A DNA stretch of 64,000 nt from Pseudomonas phenolilytica (GTDB taxonomy: Bacteria; Pseudomonadota; Gammaproteobacteria; Pseudomonadales; Pseudomonadaceae). Location: assembly GCF_021432765.1 (NCBI RefSeq), contig NZ_CP058908.1:2814001-2878000 (forward strand), written 5' to 3'. Shown in pieces: positions 20,022-27,130 of the stretch. The notes below the pieces were generated by a model, which did not search any database, was not told the origin of the DNA, and saw nothing but the letters and a program-made list of their open reading frames with translations. The position numbers and the translations under genes are program-made. Numbering within the stretch: the first letter of the stretch is position 1; each line of letters begins with the position of its first letter.

Positions 20022-21359
20022 CTACCTCGCGCTCAGCGAAGCGGTATCGGCAGGCGAGAGCGCATCCGTCAGCCGATCTGCCAGTTCGGGCTGCGCCAGC
20101 ACCGCGCAGAGCGCGGGGATGAGCAGGCAGCCGTCGGGCTGAATTTCGATGCCATGCGCACGCAGGTGCAGCAGGCCTTCACGTTGCAGCTGTTCCAGCA
20201 GCGGTTGCAGCGTTGCGTAGCGTTCCTGGAACACGACGCCGGCGCGTGCCTGCAGGCTGACGAAGTCCAGATAGCCATCGCACAGCAGTTGTTCGGTGAT
20301 CGCCCGCAGCCCACGATCGACACTGGCAGGCAGCAAGCCGCGGTCGGTAGGAAGCTGGGCCTGGGCGAGTGCCTGCCGGTAATCCGCGATCGACGTGTGA
20401 TTGCGCACATAGAGATCGCCGACCCGGCTGACCGCACCGGCGCCCAGACCGAGATGGTCGAACTGCGCGAGCGTGGTGTAGCCGCCGACATCATGGCGAA
20501 GACAGCCAAGCTCTTGCGCCATCGTCAGTTCGTCGTGGGGAAGGGCAAAGTGGCCCAGACCGATGAAGCGGTAGCCGGCCGCGGCGAGACGCTCGATACC
20601 GCAACGGTGCAAGACCTGGCTGACATCGGCGGGCGCAAGGCTGAGGCGCCGCGAGGCGGGGGCCGGCAGTTGCCGGTAATCGAACATCGAGACGCGGTCG
20701 GGTTGCAGCTCGATGATCGAATCGAGCTTGCGGGCGAAGCTGGTCGGTGTCTGCCAGGAACGGCCGTAGCCGAGGTCAACGTTCACCGAGAGGTAGTGCA
20801 GCGTGCGTGCCGCCTCGATCAGCGCGCGAATGCGGCTGGTGCTCTGGAAGTACTCGACGGAATTGCCCAGATCGGCATGCAAATCGGGGACGCTGACGCT
20901 CAACTGGTTGAAGCCCAGTTCACGCAGGACGCCGACCAGCGGCCAGTCGGCATGGGCGAGTTCGACCTCGACGCTGAATTCGTTCGGCTCATGAGGGTTG
21001 AGCTCGAAGCGCGATTGCACATGGCCGATCAGCCGACGCAACTGGTCGAGACTGGCGCGGCCGGCGTTGAGCTGCAGACGTTCGACGCGAGGATGCTCGC
21101 CGAGGTGGCAGGCGTGCAGGTCGATTTCGCGCTCCAGATCGGCGATGTAGAGCGTCAGCTCGTCGTGCGGCAGCAGCGGCAGCTGTACGGCGAGGGAAAG
21201 GGGGCGCTGTGCCTTGCGGCTGTCGCGCAACGCGCGCAGCAGGTCGAGCGGTGCGATTGCGGTGGTGAAATCGGCGGTTCGCGGGTAGCCGCACTGATGC
21301 GGGTCAAGTTGCCCGTAGCGTTGCATCAAGTGGTCGTTCCAGCGTACAGAGCCAAACAT
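20022..21359 (-). CDS. HemN-like protein lacking the radical-SAM cysteines
   Basis: A 445-residue homologue of oxygen-independent coproporphyrinogen III oxidase. The C-terminal two thirds carry clear HemN signatures such as GYRFIGLGHFALPHDELTMAQ and DLGYGRSWQTPTSF. The CX3CX2C motif that binds the 4Fe-4S cluster in real HemN is absent: the segment after PLSLAVQLPLLPHDEL (residues 53-68) runs straight into the next helix, and the GGTP SAM motif is also lost. The protein therefore should not do radical chemistry by itself. The start at 21359 is chosen because GGAGG lies just upstream and the N-terminus matches the family. An ANR/DNR-like box lies at 21419-21432. The frame is intact, which argues against a pseudogene. 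Confidence 0.85.
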   Translation of the reverse strand: MFGSVRWNDHLMQRYGQLDPHQCGYPRTADFTTAIAPLDLLRALRDSRKAQRPLSLAVQLPLLPHDELTLYIADLEREIDLHACHLGEHPRVERLQLNAGRASLDQLRRLIGHVQSRFELNPHEPNEFSVEVELAHADWPLVGVLRELGFNQLSVSVPDLHADLGNSVEYFQSTSRIRALIEAARTLHYLSVNVDLGYGRSWQTPTSFARKLDSIIELQPDRVSMFDYRQLPAPASRRLSLAPADVSQVLHRCGIERLAAAGYRFIGLGHFALPHDELTMAQELGCLRHDVGGYTTLAQFDHLGLGAGAVSRVGDLYVRNHTSIADYRQALAQAQLPTDRGLLPASVDRGLRAITEQLLCDGYLDFVSLQARAGVVFQERYATLQPLLEQLQREGLLHLRAHGIEIQPDGCLLIPALCAVLAQPELADRLTDALSPADTASLSAR

Positions 21360-21418
21360 TTGAGCCTCCGAACGGCGCGTATGTATTGGCAATGTGGTCA
21401 TAGAAGCCTCTTGGAGCG

Positions 21419-21432
21419 TTGATAAGGGTCAA
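21419..21432 (-). promoter_or_regulatory. ANR/DNR (FNR-type) box
   Basis: TTGAT-AAGG-GTCAA matches the TTGAT-N4-ATCAA consensus at 9 of 10 positions. It lies about 60 bp upstream of the HemN-like start codon (21359), a distance suited to oxygen- or NO-dependent activation. Activity is inferred. Confidence 0.7.
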
Positions 21433-21518
21433 GACCTAGTTGATTAGTGGGTTAAGGGGTGACGCAATGCACCAAAGGCAGTCGTCGCGGCCAAGCAAGC
21501 TGCCTTTGGCGTTGGGTG

Positions 21519-21833
21519 TTACTTCTGGCTCAGCACCCACTCGGCGAGAATCTTCGCCTCTTCGTCGGTTACCGCGTTTGGCGGCATCGGGATCGGGCCC
21601 CAGGTGCCCTGAGAGCCGTTCTTGATCTTGCCGGCGAGCATGGTGGCGGCGTCCGCCTGGCCTGCGTACTTGGCGGCGACTTCCTTGTAGGCCGGGCCGA
21701 CCAGCTTGGCGTCGATCGAATGACAGGCCGCGCAGGCCTTGCTCTTGAACAGCGATTCGCCGTCCTGCGCCAGCGCCGGCTGCAGAGCCAGAGCGCCGCC
21801 GAGGGCGAGCATGGAGATCACGATTTTTTTCAT
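21519..21833 (-). CDS. cytochrome c551-type periplasmic electron carrier
   Basis: A 104-residue precursor of a class I cytochrome c. A Sec signal peptide ends at ALA (about residue 22). The heme motif CAACH is at 34-38, and the axial methionine lies in GPIPMPPN. The sequence closely resembles Pseudomonas c551 (NirM), the electron donor to nitrite reductase cd1, but no nirS genes are in the window, so this may be a paralogue. AAGGAA precedes the start. Two hairpins lie in the upstream leader. Confidence 0.92.
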   Translation of the reverse strand: MKKIVISMLALGGALALQPALAQDGESLFKSKACAACHSIDAKLVGPAYKEVAAKYAGQADAATMLAGKIKNGSQGTWGPIPMPPNAVTDEEAKILAEWVLSQK

Positions 21834-21857
21834 GGGTATTTCCTTTGGGTTATGACG

Positions 21858-21915
21858 GTCGCGATTTCGCTGACTCAGCGAAATCGCGACGACTCCCAGG
21901 TCAGGCACCTGGGAG
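21858..21915. repeat. two adjacent perfect hairpins upstream of cytochrome c551
   Basis: GTCGCGATTTCGCTGA at 21858-21873 is followed by a single C and its exact complement to 21890 (16-bp arms). CTCCCAGGT at 21893-21901, a 5-nt spacer and ACCTGGGAG at 21907-21915 form a second 9-bp stem. They lie about 25-80 nt before the cytochrome start, probably in its untranslated leader. There is no poly-U tail towards the gene. They could stabilise mRNA, control translation or be a protein-binding site. Confidence 0.75.
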
Positions 21916-22119
21916 CCTCGCTGCAATTGTCCGTCGCGCTTTAAGTGATATCTAATGAATACAAATGCAGCTTGATAACAATATCGTTGAATCATTGTGG
22001 CTATTTGTCGCACCACAACGGTGCAGGCCCGCGAAGCGCACGACCGTTCCTCTCGCCAGCCGCCCGCGGTCGTGAAAAAATCTTACTATATCAATGACAT
22101 ACATCTCATCGGATCTCGC

Positions 22120-24087
22120 ATGCTGGCTGCCGTGAAGCGCTACACCCTGCTCGTTGCTGGAACGCTGGCGCGCTGCTTCCCACGTACAGCGGCACATCTG
22201 CGCAACGAGGACGAGCTGGTATTTCGCCGCTGGGGCAAACCGGTCGCAGCACCGGCCGGTGGCAAGGCAGGGAAAGCACGCAAGGGGAAAGGCAAGCAGG
22301 ACGCAGGCAAACCTGCGAAGAGTCCGCCGGCACGCCAACGAAGCGCGCGGCCAGTGGCTGCCGATGGTATCTACGCGTCCGGTGAGCTGCCGGTCAGCGC
22401 GGCGCAGATCGAGGCTATGCGCGAACAGGTTGCCCGCGCGGTGGCGGCCGGCGTCATCAACATGCCGTCGGATGAGCAGTGGGCGATGATTCTCTGCCGC
22501 AGCCCGCTGACGCGGATATTCGCCGGGGCGGGTTCGGGCAAGTCCACCACGCTGGTACTGCGGGTCGTGTTCATGCTCTGTCATCTGGGCATCGAACCGG
22601 CGCGGTTGACGGTGATTTCCTTCACCAATGCCTCCTGCGCAGAGCTACGCGAACAATTGCTCAAGCTGCTCGGGTTCTGGGGATTTCCTTCCGATGCCGG
22701 GCAGGCGCGCGAATGCGTCCGTACCTTCCATGCCGCGATGGGCATGCTGGCGCGCGAGGTGCTGGGCCGCCAGCAGTGGTTCGAGCAGCTTGACGACAAG
22801 GCCGCGTCGGCCGACCAGCCGGACAATCCGTTGGCCGCCGCGCGCCTGCGTCCTGCGCAGCAGCGGCTGCTGAAGCAGGCCTACCAGCGCTGTTACAGCG
22901 CCGAGGAGGCATTTCGTCGCCAGGTGCATGAGCTGCTCGGGCTGCCGGCTCCCGCCGAGCCGGCCAACGGCAAGCGTGCGACCGCGAGGGCACCACTGGA
23001 TGGCTTCAAGCTGGCGGGAGAATTTCGCGCGTTACCGCTGTACGAGGCGTTCCACGTGCAAACGGGCTTCATCGAAAGCATCGGCTTGCGCATCGACCGG
23101 CTGCAACCTGGCGCGCTGCAGTGCGCGCCGCGCGAGCGGCTGTTCATCGAGGCATTGATGGCCTTCCATCGGCATTTCGAGGCCTGCTTGGCCGAACAGG
23201 GCCTGCAGACGTTCAATGGTGCCTTCGTGCAACTCAGCGAGCGCCTGACCAGCGGCGAAGGCATCGCAGCGGAGCAGCTGGCGCCATTCACGCACCTGTT
23301 GATCGACGAGTTCCAGGACATCTCCCCGCAGATCGTCCAGTGGCTGCAGGCGCTGCATCGCCGGGTCGCGCGCGACGGCAAGGCACCGAGCCTGATGGCC
23401 ATCGGTGACGACTGGCAGTCGATCTATGGCTGGCGCGGCAGCTCGCCGGAGCTGTTCATGGACTTCGACAAGTATTTCCCGCGCCGCGGCAGGGCGAAGG
23501 GCAGCAAGACGCTGCTGCTGGACACCAACTATCGCTCCATCGAGCCGGTGATTCGCGATGCCGAGGCCGTGCTGGCGGGCGTCGCGTTCAAACAGGCCAA
23601 GGCCAGTAAGGCGGCCAGACCGATGCAGCCGGGCGATCACGGAGTGAAATTGGTGCCGCGCTTCGACCTCAACAAGGGCTTGGCGCAGCTGATCGAGCAG
23701 ATCAACGCGCAGTGTGCCCATGCGGCAGAACGCCAGAGCCGCGAGCGCACCGCGGTGCTGCTGCTCAGCCGGCGCAACGAGCCGCTGCGGCAGATCCAGG
23801 CGCAGCTGGACCGCAAGCTGCCGGTTAAGGCCTACACCATTCACCGCGCCAAGGGTTTGCAGGCCGAAGTCGCGATCATCGTCGACGATTGCCTGCCCGC
23901 GGAGAAACACCCGCTGCGCAACGCGCTGTATGCCGCGTCCGGCTTCTTTCGCAACAGTTACGACCAGGCGCAGGCCGATGAGAGCCTGCGTCTCGCGTAC
24001 GTGGCGATCACCCGCGGCGTCAGCCGGGTGTTCTGGTACACGCGCAAGCCCCAGGGCGCCACGACACTGTTGCGCCAGCGCGGCTAG
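22120..24087 (+). CDS. UvrD/Rep-like superfamily 1 DNA helicase
   Basis: About 655 residues. Helicase motifs appear in order: Walker A IFAGAGSGKSTTL, Walker B LLIDEFQDISP, motif III AIGDDWQSIYGWRGS, motif IV LDTNYRS, motif V TIHRAKGLQAEVA and motif VI LAYVAITRGVSRVFW. A Lys/Ala/Gly-rich linker at about residues 40-75 separates a short N-terminal extension from the motor. The start is uncertain: ATG 22120 is chosen, while an in-frame GTG at 21997 would add 41 residues, and neither has a strong ribosome site. It is shorter than Rep or UvrD. Its stop overlaps the convergent kinase gene by 4 nt. Confidence 0.88.
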   Translation: MLAAVKRYTLLVAGTLARCFPRTAAHLRNEDELVFRRWGKPVAAPAGGKAGKARKGKGKQDAGKPAKSPPARQRSARPVAADGIYASGELPVSAAQIEAMREQVARAVAAGVINMPSDEQWAMILCRSPLTRIFAGAGSGKSTTLVLRVVFMLCHLGIEPARLTVISFTNASCAELREQLLKLLGFWGFPSDAGQARECVRTFHAAMGMLAREVLGRQQWFEQLDDKAASADQPDNPLAAARLRPAQQRLLKQAYQRCYSAEEAFRRQVHELLGLPAPAEPANGKRATARAPLDGFKLAGEFRALPLYEAFHVQTGFIESIGLRIDRLQPGALQCAPRERLFIEALMAFHRHFEACLAEQGLQTFNGAFVQLSERLTSGEGIAAEQLAPFTHLLIDEFQDISPQIVQWLQALHRRVARDGKAPSLMAIGDDWQSIYGWRGSSPELFMDFDKYFPRRGRAKGSKTLLLDTNYRSIEPVIRDAEAVLAGVAFKQAKASKAARPMQPGDHGVKLVPRFDLNKGLAQLIEQINAQCAHAAERQSRERTAVLLLSRRNEPLRQIQAQLDRKLPVKAYTIHRAKGLQAEVAIIVDDCLPAEKHPLRNALYAASGFFRNSYDQAQADESLRLAYVAITRGVSRVFWYTRKPQGATTLLRQRG

Positions 24088-25811
24088 CGCAACAGCAGCG
24101 CAACTACTGTACCGGCCAGCAGCAGTGACAGGCCTTTCCAGAACAGCAACGGGTTGCGTTCCAACAGCGGCGGGCGGGCGCGGTTGAGAAAGGCCGGGTT
24201 GGGCTGGCGCAGCTCGAAGACGAACTCCGACAGCTCGGCATAGCGCCGCGCCGGATCGGGATGCAGCGCCTTGCCCAGCACTTCGTCGATCCACGCCGGG
24301 ATATCGCGCTGCGCATGGCGCAGCGGCTGATAGCGCAGGCGCCGCTGTACTGCGCGGCTGCGTGCCCTGGCGACGTCGGCGCCGTAGGGCAGGCGGCCGC
24401 TGAGCAGCTGATAGGCAATCACCGCCAGCGAATACTGATCCGAACGCGGCGTGCCGGCCTCGCCGAGAAAGTATTCCGGGGCGGTATAGGCGGCGGTGCC
24501 GAGCAGGTTGTCCTGCGTGCCCGGCGCATTGCGCTCGGCCAGCCCGGCGACGCGGGTCGAGCCGAAATCGATGATCTTCAGCGTGCCGGTGGCGTCGATC
24601 ATCAGGTTCTGCGGGCGCAAGTCCTGATGCAGCATCTCCAGGCGGTGGAAGGCGCGCAGGCCGCGGGCGATCTGCTCGACGATGCCGCGCACGGTTTCCA
24701 GGTCCGGCTGTGGATGGTCGAGCATCCACTGCGCCAGCGTCTGGCCATCGATGAATTCGCTCACCGTGTACAGGTAGCGGCGCTGCCGCGGTGGCGGACA
24801 GGCCTTGACCACATGAGGATTGTCCAGGCGGCGGGCGATCCACTCCTCCAGCAGGAAGCGCTCCAGATAGGCCGCGTCGCCCCGCAGATCCATCGACGGC
24901 GTCTTCAGCACCACTTTGGCGCCGCTGGCTTCTTCGACGGCCAGGTGCACATGGCTGCGGCTGCTGATGTGCAGCTCGCGAACGATGCGATAGCCGTCGA
25001 ACTGCATGCGCGGCTCCAGCAAGGGCGGCAGCGCCAGTTCGCCGAGTTGCCGCTGCACGTCGTCGACGGCCTGCTCCGGCAGGCTGTCGATGCGTACCAG
25101 CTGTGCGGTGAGGTTGTCGTCGCTGCCGTTGGCCAGTGCCCGCTCGACGATCCGGCGCGCCGCCAGGTCGAGGTCGTCGCCATGCTCGGCGACGAGCTGC
25201 GCTACCTCCCGTGCGCCGATGTGCTCGTAGACGCCATCGGTGGCGAGCAGGAACAGATCGCCGACCGCCAGCGGCAGGGTGCGGTAGTCGATCTCCAGGT
25301 GCCGGTCGATGCCCAGCGCGCGGCCGAGGTAGCTGGTATCCGCCGACACACGCACGCGGTGATCCTCGGTCAGCTGTTCCAGGTTGCCGTCGCGCAGTCG
25401 ATAGATGCGCGCATCGCCGACGTGGAACAGGTGCGCGCTGGCGGACTTGAGCACCAGCGCGCTGAAGGTGCAGACATAGCCGCGGTCGCGGTCATAGCGG
25501 TGCGGGCTGTGGCGGGTCTGCGCATGCAGCCAGGAATTGATCGCCACCAGTACCCGCTGCGCCGACTGCTTCACCGACCAGGCGTCGGAGGTACAGAAGT
25601 AGTCGGAAAGAAAGCTCGCCACCGCGGTTTCGCTGGCGATATGGCTGACCTCGCTGCTGCTGATGCCATCGGCCAGCGCGATGGCGATGCCCTTGCTGGC
25701 GAGCAGGGCGTCAGCGGGCACGCAGGCGCCGTGAAAGTCCTGGTTGGCCGGTTTGCGTCCGGCATCCGAATGCTGGCCGAGGGAAATGGCGAGTTGGCTG
25801 GGCATCTTCAT
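24084..25811 (-). CDS. bifunctional PP2C phosphatase / Ser-Thr protein kinase
   Basis: A 575-residue fusion. An N-terminal PP2C-type phosphatase domain (ALADGISSS, HVGDARIYR, LLATDGVYEH, GSDDNLTAQ) is followed by a eukaryotic-like kinase domain (VVLKTPS lysine, catalytic loop HQDLRPQNLM, IDFGS) and a C-terminal transmembrane segment. The HRD arginine is replaced by Gln (HQD). Homologues sit in the assimilatory nitrate/nitrite cluster of other pseudomonads, and here it follows the FNT transporter. The start at 25811 lies directly after a terminator-like hairpin, so expression may depend on read-through or a local promoter. Confidence 0.92.
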   Translation of the reverse strand: MKMPSQLAISLGQHSDAGRKPANQDFHGACVPADALLASKGIAIALADGISSSEVSHIASETAVASFLSDYFCTSDAWSVKQSAQRVLVAINSWLHAQTRHSPHRYDRDRGYVCTFSALVLKSASAHLFHVGDARIYRLRDGNLEQLTEDHRVRVSADTSYLGRALGIDRHLEIDYRTLPLAVGDLFLLATDGVYEHIGAREVAQLVAEHGDDLDLAARRIVERALANGSDDNLTAQLVRIDSLPEQAVDDVQRQLGELALPPLLEPRMQFDGYRIVRELHISSRSHVHLAVEEASGAKVVLKTPSMDLRGDAAYLERFLLEEWIARRLDNPHVVKACPPPRQRRYLYTVSEFIDGQTLAQWMLDHPQPDLETVRGIVEQIARGLRAFHRLEMLHQDLRPQNLMIDATGTLKIIDFGSTRVAGLAERNAPGTQDNLLGTAAYTAPEYFLGEAGTPRSDQYSLAVIAYQLLSGRLPYGADVARARSRAVQRRLRYQPLRHAQRDIPAWIDEVLGKALHPDPARRYAELSEFVFELRQPNPAFLNRARPPLLERNPLLFWKGLSLLLAGTVVALLLR

Positions 25812-25817
25812 CTGCGC

Positions 25818-25847
25818 AAAAGCCCCGGCGCGCATGCGAGCCGGGGC
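25818..25847 (-). terminator. terminator-like hairpin between the FNT transporter and the kinase gene
   Basis: On the minus strand GCCCCGGC and GCCGGGGC (25840-25847 with 25822-25829) enclose a 10-nt loop and are followed by TTTTGCGC. It lies immediately before the kinase ATG at 25811 and could lower kinase expression relative to nirBD. Confidence 0.7.
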
Positions 25848-25864
25848 CTTCGTTCACTCCAGGG

Positions 25865-26677
25865 TCAGTAGACGGTGCGCTTGGGTGCGGTGCGCACGTG
25901 GGTGGTATAGAGCGTCAGGCCGGTGAAGGCCAAGCCGCCGACCAGGTTGCCCAAAGCGGTGGGGATTTCGTTCCAGAGCATGTAATCCATCACCGAGAAG
26001 TCGCCGCCCATGATCATCGCCGAGGGGAACAGAAACATGTTCACCACCGAATGCTCGAAGCCCATGAAGAAGAACAGCATGATCGGCATCCACATGGCGA
26101 TGACCTTGCCGCTGACCGAGGTGGAGATCATCGCGCCGACGACACCCATCGACACCATCCAGTTGCACAGCATGCCGCGCAGGAAGATGGTCGCCCAGCC
26201 TGCCGCGCCGAACTCGGCGTAGCCCAGGGTGCGTGCCTCGCCGATATGCGAGATTTTCTCGCCGATCGGCCCTGGCTCCGTGGAAAAGCCCATGGTGAAG
26301 ACGAAGGCCATCATGAAGGCCACGGTCAGCGCACCGCCGAAGTTGCCGAGGAACACCCAGCCCCAGTTGCGCAGCACACCGCCGACGGTTACCCCGGGGC
26401 GACGGTCGAGCAGGGCCAGCGGGGTGAGCATGAACACCCCGGTCAGCAGGTCGAAGCCCATCAGGTAAAGCATGACGAAGCCGACGGGAAAGAGCATGGC
26501 GCCGATCAGCGGTGAACCGGTCTGCACGGTGATGGTCACCGCGAACACCGCGGCGAGGGCGAGGATCGCCCCGGCCATGAAGGCGCGGATCAGGGTGTCG
26601 CGGGTAGACATGAAGATCTTCGATTCACCGGCGTCCACCATCTTGGTGGCGAACTCCGAAGGGATTATGTAGGACAT
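25865..26677 (-). CDS. nirC: formate/nitrite transporter family protein, probably nitrite uptake
   Basis: A 270-residue FNT-family inner-membrane channel with six hydrophobic segments. GNFGGALTVAF, LRGMLCNWMVSMG and GFEHSVVNMFLFP (conserved pore histidine) are family motifs. Position after nirBD indicates nitrite transport for assimilation. It is 69 nt from nirD in the same orientation. Confidence 0.92.
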   Translation of the reverse strand: MSYIIPSEFATKMVDAGESKIFMSTRDTLIRAFMAGAILALAAVFAVTITVQTGSPLIGAMLFPVGFVMLYLMGFDLLTGVFMLTPLALLDRRPGVTVGGVLRNWGWVFLGNFGGALTVAFMMAFVFTMGFSTEPGPIGEKISHIGEARTLGYAEFGAAGWATIFLRGMLCNWMVSMGVVGAMISTSVSGKVIAMWMPIMLFFFMGFEHSVVNMFLFPSAMIMGGDFSVMDYMLWNEIPTALGNLVGGLAFTGLTLYTTHVRTAPKRTVY

Positions 26678-26746
26678 GGCGGATGCTCTCGAGTAGTGGG
26701 CAGAAACTTGCAGGTTGTGGGTTGTGCCGCGTCGCCGGCGGCGGAT

Positions 26747-27130
26747 TCAGGCGACGGCGATCTCCACGGCATCGCCATTGAGGCGCACCGGCCATACCCG
26801 CAGGCTTTGTTCGGGGTATTCCAGGCAGCTGCCATCGGCCAGGCGGAAGTGCTGCTTGTACAGCGGCGAGGCGATCACCAGCTCGCCCTTGAGGCTGCCG
26901 ACGATGCCGCGGCCGATGACGTTGGCGCCGGACTTGGGGTCGCGGTTGTCGATGGCGAACAACTGCTCGCCTTCGGCGTTGTCAGGCAGGTGGAACAGTG
27001 CCACCTGGGCGCCTTCGTGCCAGGCCACTACACCGGAATTGGCGACCAGATCGGCGCGGCTGCACAGTGCCTGCCAGGCCGCCGGGGCTGCGGAACGGGA
27101 GTCGAGACGAACGACGTTGGACTGGCTCAT
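26747..27130 (-). CDS. nirD: nitrite reductase small subunit
   Basis: A 127-residue Rieske-fold partner of NirB. The start at 27130 overlaps the nirB stop by one base (TGATG). NirD proteins generally lack the Rieske cluster ligands, and I see none here. It assists NADH-dependent reduction of nitrite to ammonium in the cytoplasm. Confidence 0.94.
   Translation of the reverse strand: MSQSNVVRLDSRSAAPAAWQALCSRADLVANSGVVAWHEGAQVALFHLPDNAEGEQLFAIDNRDPKSGANVIGRGIVGSLKGELVIASPLYKQHFRLADGSCLEYPEQSLRVWPVRLNGDAVEIAVA

Noticed and set aside
20022..21359. Annotating the HemN-like gene as functional hemN or as a frameshifted pseudogene
   Set aside because: The cluster cysteines are absent, so hemN is not justified. 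The frame is intact and well initiated, so a pseudogene is not supported either.
21360..21401. Upstream ATG at 21401 for the HemN-like gene
   Set aside because: ATG 21359 has GGAGG at ideal distance and aligns with the family N-terminus; the upstream start has no ribosome site and would leave little room between the ANR/DNR-like box and the start codon.
21951..22010. Possible ANR/DNR box upstream of cytochrome c551 (TTGATAACAATATC)
   Set aside because: Only one half-site is good; the second half matches 2 of 5 positions in the required spacing. The symmetric GATA-ACAA-TATC core is probably chance in an AT-rich patch.
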